From contig JAHBVH010000039.1 of the NCBI GenBank assembly GCA_019637645.1, positions 1-64,000 on the forward strand: a DNA stretch of 64,000 nt. The letters are read 5' to 3'. The stretch's first letter is position 1, and each line of letters starts with the position of its first letter. Below, piece by piece: positions 37,258 to 46,565 of this stretch. Below the pieces are notes generated by a model, which did no database searches, was not told the origin of the DNA, and saw only the letters and a list, made by a program, of their open reading frames with translations. A program made the translations under genes and the position numbers. The stretch is from Caldilineaceae bacterium (GTDB lineage: Bacteria > Chloroflexota > Anaerolineae > Caldilineales > Caldilineaceae).

Positions 37258-37965
37258 ATGATGCTTACGGCTGTTATGCTTAATGGAAAAACGCATTCTG
37301 AATTTATTCATCACCTGCTGACCGCAGCCAGCAAACCGGGTGATCGACTACCTTCGCTCAATGAGCTCAGCACCGAATTGGGCCTGAGTGTGGGCAAGTT
37401 GCGTGAACAGATGGAAGTTGCCCGGGTTCTGGGGCTTGTCGAAGTCAGCCCACGGCGGGGTATTGTGCGGGCTGAATATAACTTCCTACACTCCGTTCGT
37501 CTTAGCCTCCTGACTGCTCTCACCATTGACCGTACTTACTTTGACGCCTTCAGTAGCCTCCGCAGTCACTTAGAAGTGGCCTATTGGCACGAAGCGGTCG
37601 CGCTCTTAACCCAAGAAGATAAAGAGCATCTGTGTGCGCTCATCGCGACAGCTTGGGCCAAGCTCAACCACCCACGCGCCCAAATTCCCTACCAAGAACA
37701 TCGTGAATTTCATTTGACGATTTTCCGCCGCCTGGAAAACCCGTTTGTCTTGGGTCTATTGGAAGCCTATTGGGATGCCTATGAGGCTGTCGAACTAAAT
37801 ACCTATGCTGACTATCGTTATTTAGAAAAAGTCTGGCAGTACCATGAGCGGATTGTGGATGCGATTTGTGCCAATGACTACGAGCTGGGGCAAGTGCTAT
37901 TGGTGGAGCACATGCGGCTGTTGAGTAATCGTGGGATTTCTATGGAAACAACGGCTTCGCTGTAG
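37258..37965 (+). CDS. GntR-family regulator with FCD-type ligand domain
   Basis: Transcription regulator of about 235 residues. The N-terminal winged helix has PGDRLPSLNELSTELGLSVGKLREQMEVARVLGLVEV, the family pattern ending in PRRGIVRAE. The C-terminal domain is all-helical FCD type, with metal- or effector-binding residues in EHREFHLTIFRRLENP and YHERIVDAICANDYELGQVLLVEHM. I place the start at an ATG at 37258, but ATGs at 37261 and 37276 are possible, and the ribosome site (AAAGGTGA) is rather far from all of them. It is divergent from the nucleoside hydrolase gene, with two palindromes in its own leader, so it probably represses itself and perhaps the hydrolase. The effector is unknown. 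Confidence 0.88.
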   Translation: MMLTAVMLNGKTHSEFIHHLLTAASKPGDRLPSLNELSTELGLSVGKLREQMEVARVLGLVEVSPRRGIVRAEYNFLHSVRLSLLTALTIDRTYFDAFSSLRSHLEVAYWHEAVALLTQEDKEHLCALIATAWAKLNHPRAQIPYQEHREFHLTIFRRLENPFVLGLLEAYWDAYEAVELNTYADYRYLEKVWQYHERIVDAICANDYELGQVLLVEHMRLLSNRGISMETTASL

Positions 37966-38247
37966 CAAAGCGCGGCAAGCTTGGGGAACGCCGCTTGTCT
38001 TTGCTTGCTAGCGCGGATCGTGCAGCACGGTAAAGCAGACAAATCGGCAAAGCAGACAAATCGGTAGGTGCGTTTGCGCGTTGTACCTTGTGGGTTGTTT
38101 GATTGTATGGCGGGCTTACCCCCAACGGGTCGTTTTTTTTTCGATAGTTTGGGTCGTGAGTAAGCCCAGAAATTGGCTGCAGATGAACTGACAGTCACTT
38201 ACGCGTCTATATTGACTTTTGGAAAAGCCTCAAATTTGGAGGAAGGC

Positions 38248-40080
38248 ATGAGTGTATTAGTCCAAGAAGAACAAAAATTAGCTGATCAGAGGCGAATTGT
38301 CAACGACTTCAATATTAATGTCGCCACGGCGAATGGCTCTGGTAGCCAGACCAGCAACAGTCTGTTGATCCGTTCACTTTTTAAAATGGGGATTCCGGTC
38401 ACCGGCAAGAACTTATTTCCTAGCAACATCCAGGGCTTGCCCACCTGGTATAACATCCGCCTGAGCAAAGATGGCTATTTGGCCCGGCGCGAAGCGGTTG
38501 AAGTGATGATCTGTATGAATGGTGCAACGGTTGCCGAAGATATGGCCAGTGTCGCACCGAATGGCATTGTGCTCTATGATGATGCGTTGCCCATTGCGGC
38601 CAAACGAGCCGATGTGCAGTACTATGCTATGCCTGTCAAAGAATTGGTCAAGGCTGCCGATCTACCTTTTGCCCTGCGTGACTATGTCGCGAACATGGTT
38701 TACGTGGGTGTGGCGGCCTATTTGCTCGACATTGAAATGGCCGAAATTCAGGCGGCTGTCGAATGGAATTTTAACGGCAAACCCAAGCCCATTGCCATGA
38801 ACTGGAATATGGTCCAGGCGGCTCACGCTTGGGCGGTCGAGCATTTGACCAATGATCAGCCCTACCGGGTTGAACGCATGACCGGCTTTAATGAAGGTAA
38901 AGTCTTGATCGACGGTAATACTGCGGGCGGTTTGGGCGCGCTCTACGGCGGCGTCACCTTTGTCTCGTGGTACCCGATTACACCTTCCTCCAGCGTTGCC
39001 GATGCCATTAACAGCTACGCACCCACGCTGCGCCGAGATCCAGAAACAGGCAAAGCGACCTATGCTGTGATCCAAGCTGAAGATGAATTGGCGGCCATTG
39101 GCATGGTGCTAGGGGCCGGTTGGGCCGGTGCCCGCGCCATGACGGCCACCAGCGGTCCTGGTATTAGCTTGATGTCTGAGTTTGCCGGCATGGCCTACTT
39201 TGCCGAAATCCCCGCGGTGATCTGGGACATTCAACGGATGGGGCCTAGCACCGGTCTACCGACGCGTACTAGCCAAGGGGATCTATTGGCCGCCTACTAT
39301 CTAGGCCATGGCGACACCCACCATGTGGTCCTCTTCCCGGCTACGCCCAAAGAATGCTTTGAAATGGCCGAAACGGCCTTTGACCTGGCCGAACGGCTAC
39401 AAACGTTGGTCTTTGTCTTGAGCGATCTGGACTTGGGGATGAACCTCTGGATCTCGGATGAGTTTGACTATCCCGAGACACCCTTGGATCGGGGCAAGGT
39501 GCTCAGTGCCGAAGATATTCGGGCGCGCAGTGGTAAATGGGGCCGTTACTTGGATGAAGATGGCGATGGCATTCCCTATCGCACGCTGCCCGGGACCGAA
39601 CATCCGCTGGCCGCCTACTTTACGCGCGGCACCGGTCATAATGAATATGCGGCTTACAGCGAGCGCTCGGAAGATTGGGAACAGAACCTCTATCGCCTTG
39701 CCCGCAAATTTGAGACAGCCCGCACGTTGGTGCCCAAACCGGTGATCGATGATGTGGAAGAGGCGCGCGTGGCGATTATCAGCCTGGGTAGCAATGATCC
39801 GGCCATTGCCGAAGCGCGGGATCGCTTGCAAAAATCCGGTGTCGAAACCAGCTACCTGCGGCTACGGGCCTTGCCCATTAACCAGACCGTGCGCGATTTT
39901 ATTGCCAGTTACGAGACTATCTACGTGGTGGAGAATAACTTTGACGGTCAGCTCCATAAGATTTTGCTCACCGAAACACCCGAGCATGCCACCCGTTTGC
40001 ACTCGGTTGCCAAATGTGATGGTCTACCGCTCTCGGCCCGCTTTATTACTGAGTCGATTCTGAACAAGCAAGGAAACTAA
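38248..40080 (+). CDS. korA: 2-oxoacid:acceptor (ferredoxin) oxidoreductase, fused gamma-alpha subunit
   Basis: Large subunit of a 2-oxoacid:ferredoxin oxidoreductase, 610 residues, most like 2-oxoglutarate:ferredoxin enzymes. The first 190 residues are the gamma domain (ATANGSGSQTSNSLLIRSLF; FPSNIQGLPTWYNIRLS). The alpha part has WYPITPSSSVADAINSY, then AEDELAAIGMVLGAGWAGA, then TSGPGISLMSEFAGMAYFAE. Together these bind substrate and help bind thiamine diphosphate with the beta subunit. The ATG at 38248 directly follows GGAGGAAGG, so the longer open frame upstream is not used. korB begins two bases after the stop. The symbol is given by similarity; pyruvate or a branched-chain oxoacid as substrate is not ruled out. 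Confidence 0.92.
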   Translation: MSVLVQEEQKLADQRRIVNDFNINVATANGSGSQTSNSLLIRSLFKMGIPVTGKNLFPSNIQGLPTWYNIRLSKDGYLARREAVEVMICMNGATVAEDMASVAPNGIVLYDDALPIAAKRADVQYYAMPVKELVKAADLPFALRDYVANMVYVGVAAYLLDIEMAEIQAAVEWNFNGKPKPIAMNWNMVQAAHAWAVEHLTNDQPYRVERMTGFNEGKVLIDGNTAGGLGALYGGVTFVSWYPITPSSSVADAINSYAPTLRRDPETGKATYAVIQAEDELAAIGMVLGAGWAGARAMTATSGPGISLMSEFAGMAYFAEIPAVIWDIQRMGPSTGLPTRTSQGDLLAAYYLGHGDTHHVVLFPATPKECFEMAETAFDLAERLQTLVFVLSDLDLGMNLWISDEFDYPETPLDRGKVLSAEDIRARSGKWGRYLDEDGDGIPYRTLPGTEHPLAAYFTRGTGHNEYAAYSERSEDWEQNLYRLARKFETARTLVPKPVIDDVEEARVAIISLGSNDPAIAEARDRLQKSGVETSYLRLRALPINQTVRDFIASYETIYVVENNFDGQLHKILLTETPEHATRLHSVAKCDGLPLSARFITESILNKQGN

Positions 40081-40082
40081 GC

Positions 40083-41138
40083 ATGAGTACTGTAACACAA
40101 CAGGCGCGTGCGGCAGCGGCCCGTGCGCCTAAGACCAACGCCATCGGGCTAGAAAAGACCGAATACCGCGGCCGCGATTCCACCTTGTGCAAAGGCTGTG
40201 GGCACGATAGCATCAGCGCACGCATTATCAACTCGGTTTGGGAACTCGGGCTGGATCAGGCCAAAGTCATCAAATTGAGCGGCATCGGTTGTAGCAGCAA
40301 AACACCAGCCTATTTCTTGGGGTATAGCCACGGCTTTAACAGTCTCCATGGTCGTATGCCCTCGGTTGCCACCGGTGCGCTCACCGTCAACCATGAACTA
40401 ACCGCGATTGGGGTCAGTGGCGATGGGGATACCGCCTCGATTGGCCTTGGGCAATTCAAACACGCGGTGCGCCGCAACCTGCCTTTGGTCTATATTGTCG
40501 AAAACAATGGCGTCTATGGCTTGACCAAAGGCCAATTCAGCGCGACCTCCGACAAAGGGCAAATGCTCAAGTATGCGGGCGTCAATAACCTGCCCTCGTT
40601 GGATATTTGTATGGAAGCCTTGATTGCCAACGCCACTTTTGTGGCGCGCAGCTTTGCGGGGGATGCCAAGCAGGTTGAGACGTTGCTCAAAGCTGCGGTT
40701 AGCCACCGGGGCATTGCTGTGTTGGATATTATTAGCCCTTGTGTCACCTTTAACAATCACGATAGCTCGAACAAAAGCTATGGTTGGGGCAAGGCCAACG
40801 AAGTGCCGATTCATGAACTCAATTTTGTGCCCAAATATGAGGAAATTGAGATCGACGAATATGATGACGAACGCGAGGTACAACTGCATGACGGCTCGTG
40901 GATCGTCCTCAAAAAGTTGGAAAATGACTATGATCCAACCAACAAGATGTTAGCCTATCAGACCTTAGAAAATGCCCGGCGCGAGAACAAGTTCCTCACG
41001 GGGCTCTTCTATATCAACGATGCTGAGCCGAACATGCTTGAGCTGTTGGAGATGGTGGAACAACCGTTGGTGAAGCTGCCGGAAAGTCAAGTGCGCCCCA
41101 GCCGCGACTCCCTACGGCAAATTATGGCTGAACTATAA
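40083..41138 (+). CDS. korB: 2-oxoacid:acceptor (ferredoxin) oxidoreductase, beta subunit
   Basis: Thiamine-diphosphate and iron-sulfur subunit, 351 residues, partner of the preceding gene. Conserved features are LCKGCGHDSISARI (Cys pair of the 4Fe-4S site), SGIGCSSKTPAYF (third Cys), GRMPSVATGAL, the ThDP-Mg motif GDGDTASIGLGQFKHA, then ENNGVYGLTKGQFSAT, and SPCVTFNN with the fourth Cys. The enzyme would decarboxylate a 2-oxoacid to acyl-CoA and reduce ferredoxin, or run in reverse. No ferredoxin subunit is encoded next to it, so a separate ferredoxin must serve. Spacing to korA is two bases with AAGGAA as the ribosome site, so the two are surely co-translated. A strong terminator follows. 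Confidence 0.93.
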   Translation: MSTVTQQARAAAARAPKTNAIGLEKTEYRGRDSTLCKGCGHDSISARIINSVWELGLDQAKVIKLSGIGCSSKTPAYFLGYSHGFNSLHGRMPSVATGALTVNHELTAIGVSGDGDTASIGLGQFKHAVRRNLPLVYIVENNGVYGLTKGQFSATSDKGQMLKYAGVNNLPSLDICMEALIANATFVARSFAGDAKQVETLLKAAVSHRGIAVLDIISPCVTFNNHDSSNKSYGWGKANEVPIHELNFVPKYEEIEIDEYDDEREVQLHDGSWIVLKKLENDYDPTNKMLAYQTLENARRENKFLTGLFYINDAEPNMLELLEMVEQPLVKLPESQVRPSRDSLRQIMAEL

Positions 41139-41191
41139 CCGGCACCCCTGTTCCGTGCCCAGCCGCGATCAAGCGAAAGAGCAACTATAGG

Positions 41192-41226
41192 CAAAAACCA
41201 GGTTTCGTTGTGGAACCTGGTTTTTG
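41192..41226. terminator. Terminator of the oxidoreductase operon
   Basis: CAAAAACCAGGTT, nine-base loop, AACCTGGTTTTTG. The stem is 13 bases with a T-run, ending the korAB transcript 53 bases past the stop. Confidence 0.9.
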
Positions 41227-41324
41227 TTTATGCTTGAACTTATGCAGCTCGAAGTTGCCAGCTTTCTTATCCAGCGTTTGCCTAATCTCGAGGCGAAAGT
41301 AACCAACTATATGGAAATTAACCG

Positions 41325-41903
41325 ATGTGGAAATTAACTGATGATGCAGCCACGACGGCGCTGTTGTTGATTGATGTAATCAATGATTTAGAGTTCGACG
41401 GTGGCGACGATCTGCTTGTCCACGCCCAGCCCATGGCCCACCAAATTGCGGCGCTCAAGCAAGCCGCAAAACGGTTGGAGATCCCCGTGATCTATGCCAA
41501 TGATAACTTTGGTCAATGGCGTTCCGATTTTCGGCGGCTTGTCCAGTACTGCTGCGAGAGCGACGTCCGTGGTCAGGCGATTGCGCGGATGCTACGACCG
41601 CATGATGACGACTACTTTATCTTGAAGCCCAAGCATTCCGCCTTCTTTCAAACGAACTTAGATCTGCTGCTGAAAGACTTGGGCATCAAGCGTTTGATCA
41701 TGACTGGGATGGCGGCTGATATCTGTGTGATTTTTACCGCTAATGACGCCTACATGCGTGATTTTCAGGTGGTGGTACCCGCTGATTGTGTCGCGTCGGA
41801 AAGCGCCGACGATAACGAAAAAGTGCTTGGATTAATGGCGCGAGTGCTCAAGGCCGATATCACACCCTTTGCCGCTGGGCAAGCCGCCGAAACTGGTCGA
41901 TAA
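41325..41903 (+). CDS. Isochorismatase-family cysteine hydrolase
   Basis: Small alpha/beta hydrolase of the isochorismatase/nicotinamidase superfamily, 192 residues. The catalytic triad can be read: Asp in LLLIDVINDLEF (about Asp17), Lys in ILKPKHSAFFQT (about Lys103) and Cys in TGMAADICVIFTANDAY (about Cys135). The segment after the Cys is typical of the family. Substrate is not assignable; relatives hydrolyse nicotinamide, isochorismate, N-carbamoyl compounds or ureido compounds. It is separated from korB by a terminator and has a weak ribosome site, so it is transcribed on its own. The next gene is convergent. Confidence 0.9.
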   Translation: MWKLTDDAATTALLLIDVINDLEFDGGDDLLVHAQPMAHQIAALKQAAKRLEIPVIYANDNFGQWRSDFRRLVQYCCESDVRGQAIARMLRPHDDDYFILKPKHSAFFQTNLDLLLKDLGIKRLIMTGMAADICVIFTANDAYMRDFQVVVPADCVASESADDNEKVLGLMARVLKADITPFAAGQAAETGR

Positions 41904-42012
41904 ACGACAGGCGCGCAACGGGGCGGATTGGCTCGCCCCATGCCCTCAATTTTATCAGCTGCTCGGTGTAGAAACCGCGGGGACTTTGCGCCCCTGTTTG
42001 CCCAGCAGCGCG

Positions 42013-42699
42013 CTATTCGGCCTCAAGGCTAGGTCGGGTCTCGCTGGCTGCGACCACGGTTGCATAGTGGCCGCGGCGTTCGGGCGGCAGCAACTGGGCA
42101 ATGCCGTGCATAATTTGGCGCGTATAGGCTTGGATGGCGCTCTTTTGGGTTGGATCGCCCGTTGGGTAGAGGGGTGGGCCAAAGCGCACAATGATCTCTG
42201 GTCGGCGGCCAAAGTGGGTCAGAATTTTGGCGGGATCGATGACAACTGCTGGCACGACGGGCACTTGCGCCGCGAAGGCAATGCGGGCTGCTCCAGTTTT
42301 CCCACGGCGTAATTCGCCCGTGCGGCTGCGGGTGCCTTCGGGGAACATGCCCAGGACCTTGCCGCGGCCCAAGACCCCTTCTGCGGCCTGAAGCGCTGCG
42401 GTGTCATTACGGCCGCGGTCAATGGGAAAGGCCCCGGCTGCCTCGATCAGGCGTGAAAACCAAGGGTGAACTTGAAACAGTTCGATCTTGGCCATATAGT
42501 AGATCTGGCGTGGGCTGGCATAGCCTAATACCAGATAATCTGGCCCCATGGAGTGGTTACAGGCGATGATACAGCCGCCTGTGGCGGGTACATGCTCCTG
42601 ACCTTCGATGCGCAGGCGGCAAAAGAGGGGCTTGCAAAAGGTGATAAGCCGGTATAAAAACCGCCAAAGTCGCGACGCATCCTGTGGAATTGGCACCAA
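42013..42699 (-). CDS. 1-acyl-sn-glycerol-3-phosphate acyltransferase (PlsC family)
   Basis: Membrane-bound enzyme of phospholipid synthesis that acylates lysophosphatidic acid, 228 residues. The catalytic HX4D motif appears as NHSMGPD, and motif III as FPEGTRSRTGEL. A hydrophobic N-terminal stretch (WRFLYRLITFCKPLF) and the block VPVVPAVVIDPAKI fit the family. Translation begins at TTG 42699 or GTG 42696; AGGAG lies upstream, and the GTG has the better spacing. It lies 120 bases downstream of the SirB1-like gene on the same strand. Acyl-chain preference is unknown. Confidence 0.9.
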   Translation of the reverse strand: MVPIPQDASRLWRFLYRLITFCKPLFCRLRIEGQEHVPATGGCIIACNHSMGPDYLVLGYASPRQIYYMAKIELFQVHPWFSRLIEAAGAFPIDRGRNDTAALQAAEGVLGRGKVLGMFPEGTRSRTGELRRGKTGAARIAFAAQVPVVPAVVIDPAKILTHFGRRPEIIVRFGPPLYPTGDPTQKSAIQAYTRQIMHGIAQLLPPERRGHYATVVAASETRPSLEAE

Positions 42700-42819
42700 A
42701 TTTCTCCTCTGTGTGCATAAGTACGTAGTTTGATTGAGAACGCCTATGCCATGCCAGCCGCTGCGGTGGCTTCTCGCGGTTAGCCGGGGATTTCAAGCCC
42801 GTTAAAATGTCAACAGAAC

Positions 42820-43692
42820 CTAGTTAATGCGCCGACGCATCTCTTCGATTTGTTGGAAGATTTCCAAAATCTGCCGGTCTTGGGGTTGCAGCGTTGCCGC
42901 GGCTAGGTGGGTATTTTTTTCATGCCCTTGCGCAAGGAGATACTGGCCCGATAGAAAAAAGTACCGCCGCAGGTGATAGGAGGCTGCTTCCCAATCGTCC
43001 ACTTGGTAGTGGAGGAGCCCCTTTTCTTGCCATACCCCTGGCTCGGCTGGGTTGAGCAACAGAAGGTAATCCAAGACTTGTAAGGTCATGAGAAAATCTT
43101 TGCGACCCAAGTAGGCATTCCGTAGATTGTTGAGAATCCGTTGTGTCAACAGCACTGCCGAAATGGGCTCGAACATCTCGCTGGAGAGCGTGACCGGGCG
43201 TTCAAACAAGTTGGAAAGATAGTGATTGGCGGCATCTAGCGCCATCACTTGGCTGTGAAACGGATCGAGTAGCCACGCTCCGGCTGGATCTTGATAGCGC
43301 ACCATGAAATGACCAGGAAAGCCCAATCCGCTGATATCTAAGGCGAGCCGCCGCCCAATGGCCATGCAGAGGAGGCTCAGCATAATGGGAAGCCCCATGC
43401 GGCGGCGCAAGACGACATTGAGGTAGCTATTATCTGGTTCGTAATATTGCTCGCGATTGCCCGTAAAGCCTAGATCATAATGCAGAACATCAATAAAGCG
43501 GGCTGCCCGTTCATAACCAAGCGGAATGCCATAGAGCGCACGATCAACCACCGCGGCTAGTTGATCAATTTTTTCGACTTGTTCTTCGATATCAAGTTCG
43601 GGGTAGGCCATGCCAGCAATGGCCAAGGCTAAAATCTCTGGCCTAGCTTCCTGATTTATTAATTCATGCCGAAAACGTTCAAGAAAATTCAT
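42820..43692 (-). CDS. SirB1/transglutaminase-like family protein
   Basis: Protein of 290 residues of the SirB1 family, which has a transglutaminase-like fold followed by tetratricopeptide-like helices. Family blocks are YYEPDNSYLNVVLRRRMGLP, then ALDISGLGFPGHFMVRY, then LLDPFHSQVM. The usual core is S-x-x-N-x-V-L..R-x-G-I-P..S-x-x-Y..G-V-x-x-P-G-H-F. The function in bacteria is not established; in other genomes the gene sits beside the release-factor methyltransferase or other housekeeping genes. The ATG at 43692 is clear but its ribosome site is weak. It is followed by the PlsC gene and preceded by the 573-residue gene, both on the same strand. A soluble cytoplasmic location is expected. 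Confidence 0.88.
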   Translation of the reverse strand: MNFLERFRHELINQEARPEILALAIAGMAYPELDIEEQVEKIDQLAAVVDRALYGIPLGYERAARFIDVLHYDLGFTGNREQYYEPDNSYLNVVLRRRMGLPIMLSLLCMAIGRRLALDISGLGFPGHFMVRYQDPAGAWLLDPFHSQVMALDAANHYLSNLFERPVTLSSEMFEPISAVLLTQRILNNLRNAYLGRKDFLMTLQVLDYLLLLNPAEPGVWQEKGLLHYQVDDWEAASYHLRRYFFLSGQYLLAQGHEKNTHLAAATLQPQDRQILEIFQQIEEMRRRIN

Positions 43693-43800
43693 AACAATCC
43701 AGGTGAATCGTCTGTCCTGATCTCGCTCCGTATGACATATTAAAAGCCTACGGATTACCAGAAAAAAGCTTGGCGGCGAAGGCCGCGAAAAGAAAGTCTT

Positions 43801-45522
43801 TTAGGCTTTCTGTAACCGTGCGATCTCCTTCGTTAGGATCTTGCGCAGAACGGCCAGCGCGGTGGCGTAGGTGGCGTCAACGCCAAAATAACTCAGGCTC
43901 TTGCTTAACAACGATTGGCGACGGCTGATCGGTGTGTCACTGGCATAGTGTAGCACGCCAATGTCATAAGGTGCGTTGATGAAGAGATTAACAATTTCAT
44001 CAATGGGATAGCGCTTCGGATAGACATCTTCGTAAATGCTACTGAGATAGGGGCCAGCCTCCATCTCGATATCCGTATACCCTTCTTCATAAAAAACATG
44101 CATAAAGCTACGATTCTGCAAGATCGTCCCACGTACTGTGACGGCTTTTTGGTTGTCGAAGACTGTGCCAAAGTTGAGATGGGGTGCCACATCTTGCGCG
44201 GTAAAGTCGTTGCGAAAGAGGTAGGAGTTCCGGGAATGCTCGTCGTAGACCACATTGGGAATCATGACATCACCCACTCGTCCATTCAGCGTAGCAGCCT
44301 TGCCCAAAATATAGACACCCAAAATACGCCCGACGGCTGTGCTGACTTGGCTAAAAATATGATAGGCCGCCATGCCCAATGGATAGTCGATGTTAAAGAT
44401 CAAGGCGTCGCTCTCACGCAGCAGTTTGAGCCCCTCTGGATCAAGCCCTTGGAGCCGATCGTCAAACCGCGCGGGATCAAGCTTATTGAGTTCGATCACC
44501 TGGGCTTCTACATCTAAGCAGTGGGGATCATTGAGCCGCGTAATGCCAATCGCGCTTTCGGCCGCGGCAAATGCTTGTTGGTTAACGGCATCGCTGAGCG
44601 CCATTCGGGAGGTGTAGTAGAGAAAATTGCGCAGATGACCATTATCAGTTTCGGGCAAGCGTTCATATTCCGGCCAGAGTCCCTCTGGATTGTGCTCCTG
44701 AAGATATTCCAAAATGGCGGCCTGTTTTTCCCATGCATAGCCACTCAATAAGTTAGCCAAGCTATGGGCATTACTGCTGACAAAATAGATGGGTCGCCGA
44801 CTAAGATCCTGGGGTGCGGCTTGGCGTACCTTTCCCCACCAACATTGGACGCTCCGGCGATAGTCGCTCAAGCCACTGCCCAAGACCGTAACATGCAGAT
44901 CCAAACGATATTGGGTAACGCGGTGGAAATTCTTCAGCAAAGAATTTCCACGCCAAACTTGGCTAAGCTTGGCAAAATCTTCCGCCGACAAGTCAGCGGC
45001 CTGCCGTACTTGTTCCAAAAGCGCAGGTATCTCTTGATCGGTTGCGTTTTGGAGCGCTGCTGAAAGCTGATAATTGGCTAGCTTATCATGCAACTTGTTC
45101 CACTCAATCTGGAGGGTCGTTAGGCAGGGGATGAGATCATCGATGTCGCTGACACTGGCAATATAGGCGGCCAAGATGTGATCTTGGGGCTCAAAATAGA
45201 ACTTGCGTCGCCGGGCGCGCGCCTTCACCGGTTGCCACAACTCCGGCGTGTATCCTTCCCGCTGAAAGACATCATCCATTTGGCCCAAGATGACCAAACG
45301 CGTATGCACAATGCACTCGGGCAGGCGCAGGGCCGCATAGACCAATGCCGACATATCGATCTCGGCGCTATCGGCTAATTGATGCAGGCTCGACTTCATG
45401 GCCGCGTGCGTCTCTTCCAAGCTCCGAATACGAATCGGCGCGCTGCTTCGTAAAAGCGAATAATAGGTCCGAATATAGAGTTCAATTTCTTCGCTTTGGA
45501 CAACAGGCATCGTGCGGATCAT
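43801..45522 (-). CDS. Protein of unknown function with a phosphorylase-like C-terminal half
   Basis: A 573-residue soluble protein that I cannot assign to a characterised family. The N-terminal 240 residues are helical (RTYYSLLRSSAPIRIRSLEE; RRRKFYFEPQDHILAAYI), with no motif I recognise. The C-terminal half has blocks that recall nucleoside phosphorylases and AMP nucleosidases: SDALIFNIDYPLGMAAYHIF, VYILGKAATLNGRVGDVMIP, then NVVYDEHSRNSYLF, and EGYTDIEMEAGPYLSSIYED, where the last Met-Glu would match a substrate-binding Met-Glu of that superfamily. This is inference from pattern, not a firm call. It stands alone, with an extended -10 (TGATATACT) at 45642-45650 on the minus strand. No membrane or signal sequence is present. 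Confidence 0.6.
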   Translation of the reverse strand: MIRTMPVVQSEEIELYIRTYYSLLRSSAPIRIRSLEETHAAMKSSLHQLADSAEIDMSALVYAALRLPECIVHTRLVILGQMDDVFQREGYTPELWQPVKARARRRKFYFEPQDHILAAYIASVSDIDDLIPCLTTLQIEWNKLHDKLANYQLSAALQNATDQEIPALLEQVRQAADLSAEDFAKLSQVWRGNSLLKNFHRVTQYRLDLHVTVLGSGLSDYRRSVQCWWGKVRQAAPQDLSRRPIYFVSSNAHSLANLLSGYAWEKQAAILEYLQEHNPEGLWPEYERLPETDNGHLRNFLYYTSRMALSDAVNQQAFAAAESAIGITRLNDPHCLDVEAQVIELNKLDPARFDDRLQGLDPEGLKLLRESDALIFNIDYPLGMAAYHIFSQVSTAVGRILGVYILGKAATLNGRVGDVMIPNVVYDEHSRNSYLFRNDFTAQDVAPHLNFGTVFDNQKAVTVRGTILQNRSFMHVFYEEGYTDIEMEAGPYLSSIYEDVYPKRYPIDEIVNLFINAPYDIGVLHYASDTPISRRQSLLSKSLSYFGVDATYATALAVLRKILTKEIARLQKA

Positions 45523-45641
45523 AGTGATTGGTTCCCATCTAGGTCGCAGGAGGCTTGCCTCTGCTGCGTTCTTAGGCCATCGTTGTTACCATCAACTTCG
45601 CCAGGGCTTACACCGTACCAGCGCCTTGTGTAAGTCCAAAT

Positions 45642-45650
45642 AGTATATCA
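45642..45650 (-). promoter_or_regulatory. Extended -10 promoter before the 573-residue gene
   Basis: Minus-strand TGATATACT is an extended -10; no clear -35 is visible. Transcription would start near 45635, leaving a leader of about 113 bases. Confidence 0.4.
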
Positions 45651-45710
45651 TGACCGTGAGCGTAAGCCGTAACAGCTAGCCCTGCCGATGAAGCACCACG
45701 CTTACGCTGC

Positions 45711-46565
45711 TCAGAAAAGGCTCATTTGGGCTGGTGACATGGGTGGGTCACCTTCGGGTGGCCAAGGTAGTAAGGATACCTGTTGGGCCAACCGCTCTTG
45801 TAAACGCCGTAAACTGGCCGGTGAGTGGCCTTCATACGGATTGTGCATATAGCCAAAAAAATCAACATTGGCTGCCTGTAATTGGGCTATGCGTATCGCC
45901 CATTGGTCAAGTTGTTCATCGCGCGGGGCAACGAGCGCATCATTCCCCGTTGGGCCATTTTTGTCATCGCCAATCCAGCGGACGAGGGCAAAGGCTGGTG
46001 CAGCCCCCTGTTCGATCAGGGCCCACCAAAAAGGGAAGGCATCGGCGCTCTCAACGCGGTCGACTAAGACATAGGCCAACCCGCGCTCGGCTAAATAAGT
46101 GGCAAAGGCCGGTGTCATTAAATCGGGGGCGCGTACCTCGACGCCAACCCGCAACCCCTCTAGAACGCCCGCCAGCCACTCGAGATAGTCGGCCAAGCGC
46201 CGCCCGTAGAGCTGTCGGCTAAAATCGGGCGGAAATTGGAGCAATGCCGGTGCCGCGGCAACGCCAAGGGCTCGCAAGATATCCAGAAAGACCAAGGTCT
46301 CTTGTTCGCACCCTTCTAACCGTTTCTCATGAGTAATCGCACGCGGAAATTTTAGGCAGAAGGTAAACCCTTGGGGCACACTTTCTACCCAATTCAGCAA
46401 CGTCGTTGGGCGCGGAATGCCATAGAAGGTCGTGTTAACCTCCACAGAATTAAACTGACTCGCGTAGTAGTTAAGATAGGTAGGGCGATTGACGCCAGGT
46501 GGAAAAAAGACACCGCGCCACTCGTCAAATTGCCAGGATGAGGTGCCTAAATGAATGGATGCCAT
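45711..46565 (-). CDS. DUF72 family protein
   Basis: Protein of 284 residues with the DUF72 TIM-barrel-like fold. Signature blocks are IHLGTSSWQFDEWRGVFFPPG, then YYASQFNSVEVNTTFYGIP, then GFTFCLKFPRAITHEKRL and FGYMHNPYEGHSPASLRRL. The start at 46565 is an ATG. The molecular function of the family is not established, although members occur near repair and metabolic genes. It lies between a gene of unknown function on the same strand and the ammonium-transporter gene on the other strand, and is probably expressed alone. Confidence 0.9.
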   Translation of the reverse strand: MASIHLGTSSWQFDEWRGVFFPPGVNRPTYLNYYASQFNSVEVNTTFYGIPRPTTLLNWVESVPQGFTFCLKFPRAITHEKRLEGCEQETLVFLDILRALGVAAAPALLQFPPDFSRQLYGRRLADYLEWLAGVLEGLRVGVEVRAPDLMTPAFATYLAERGLAYVLVDRVESADAFPFWWALIEQGAAPAFALVRWIGDDKNGPTGNDALVAPRDEQLDQWAIRIAQLQAANVDFFGYMHNPYEGHSPASLRRLQERLAQQVSLLPWPPEGDPPMSPAQMSLF

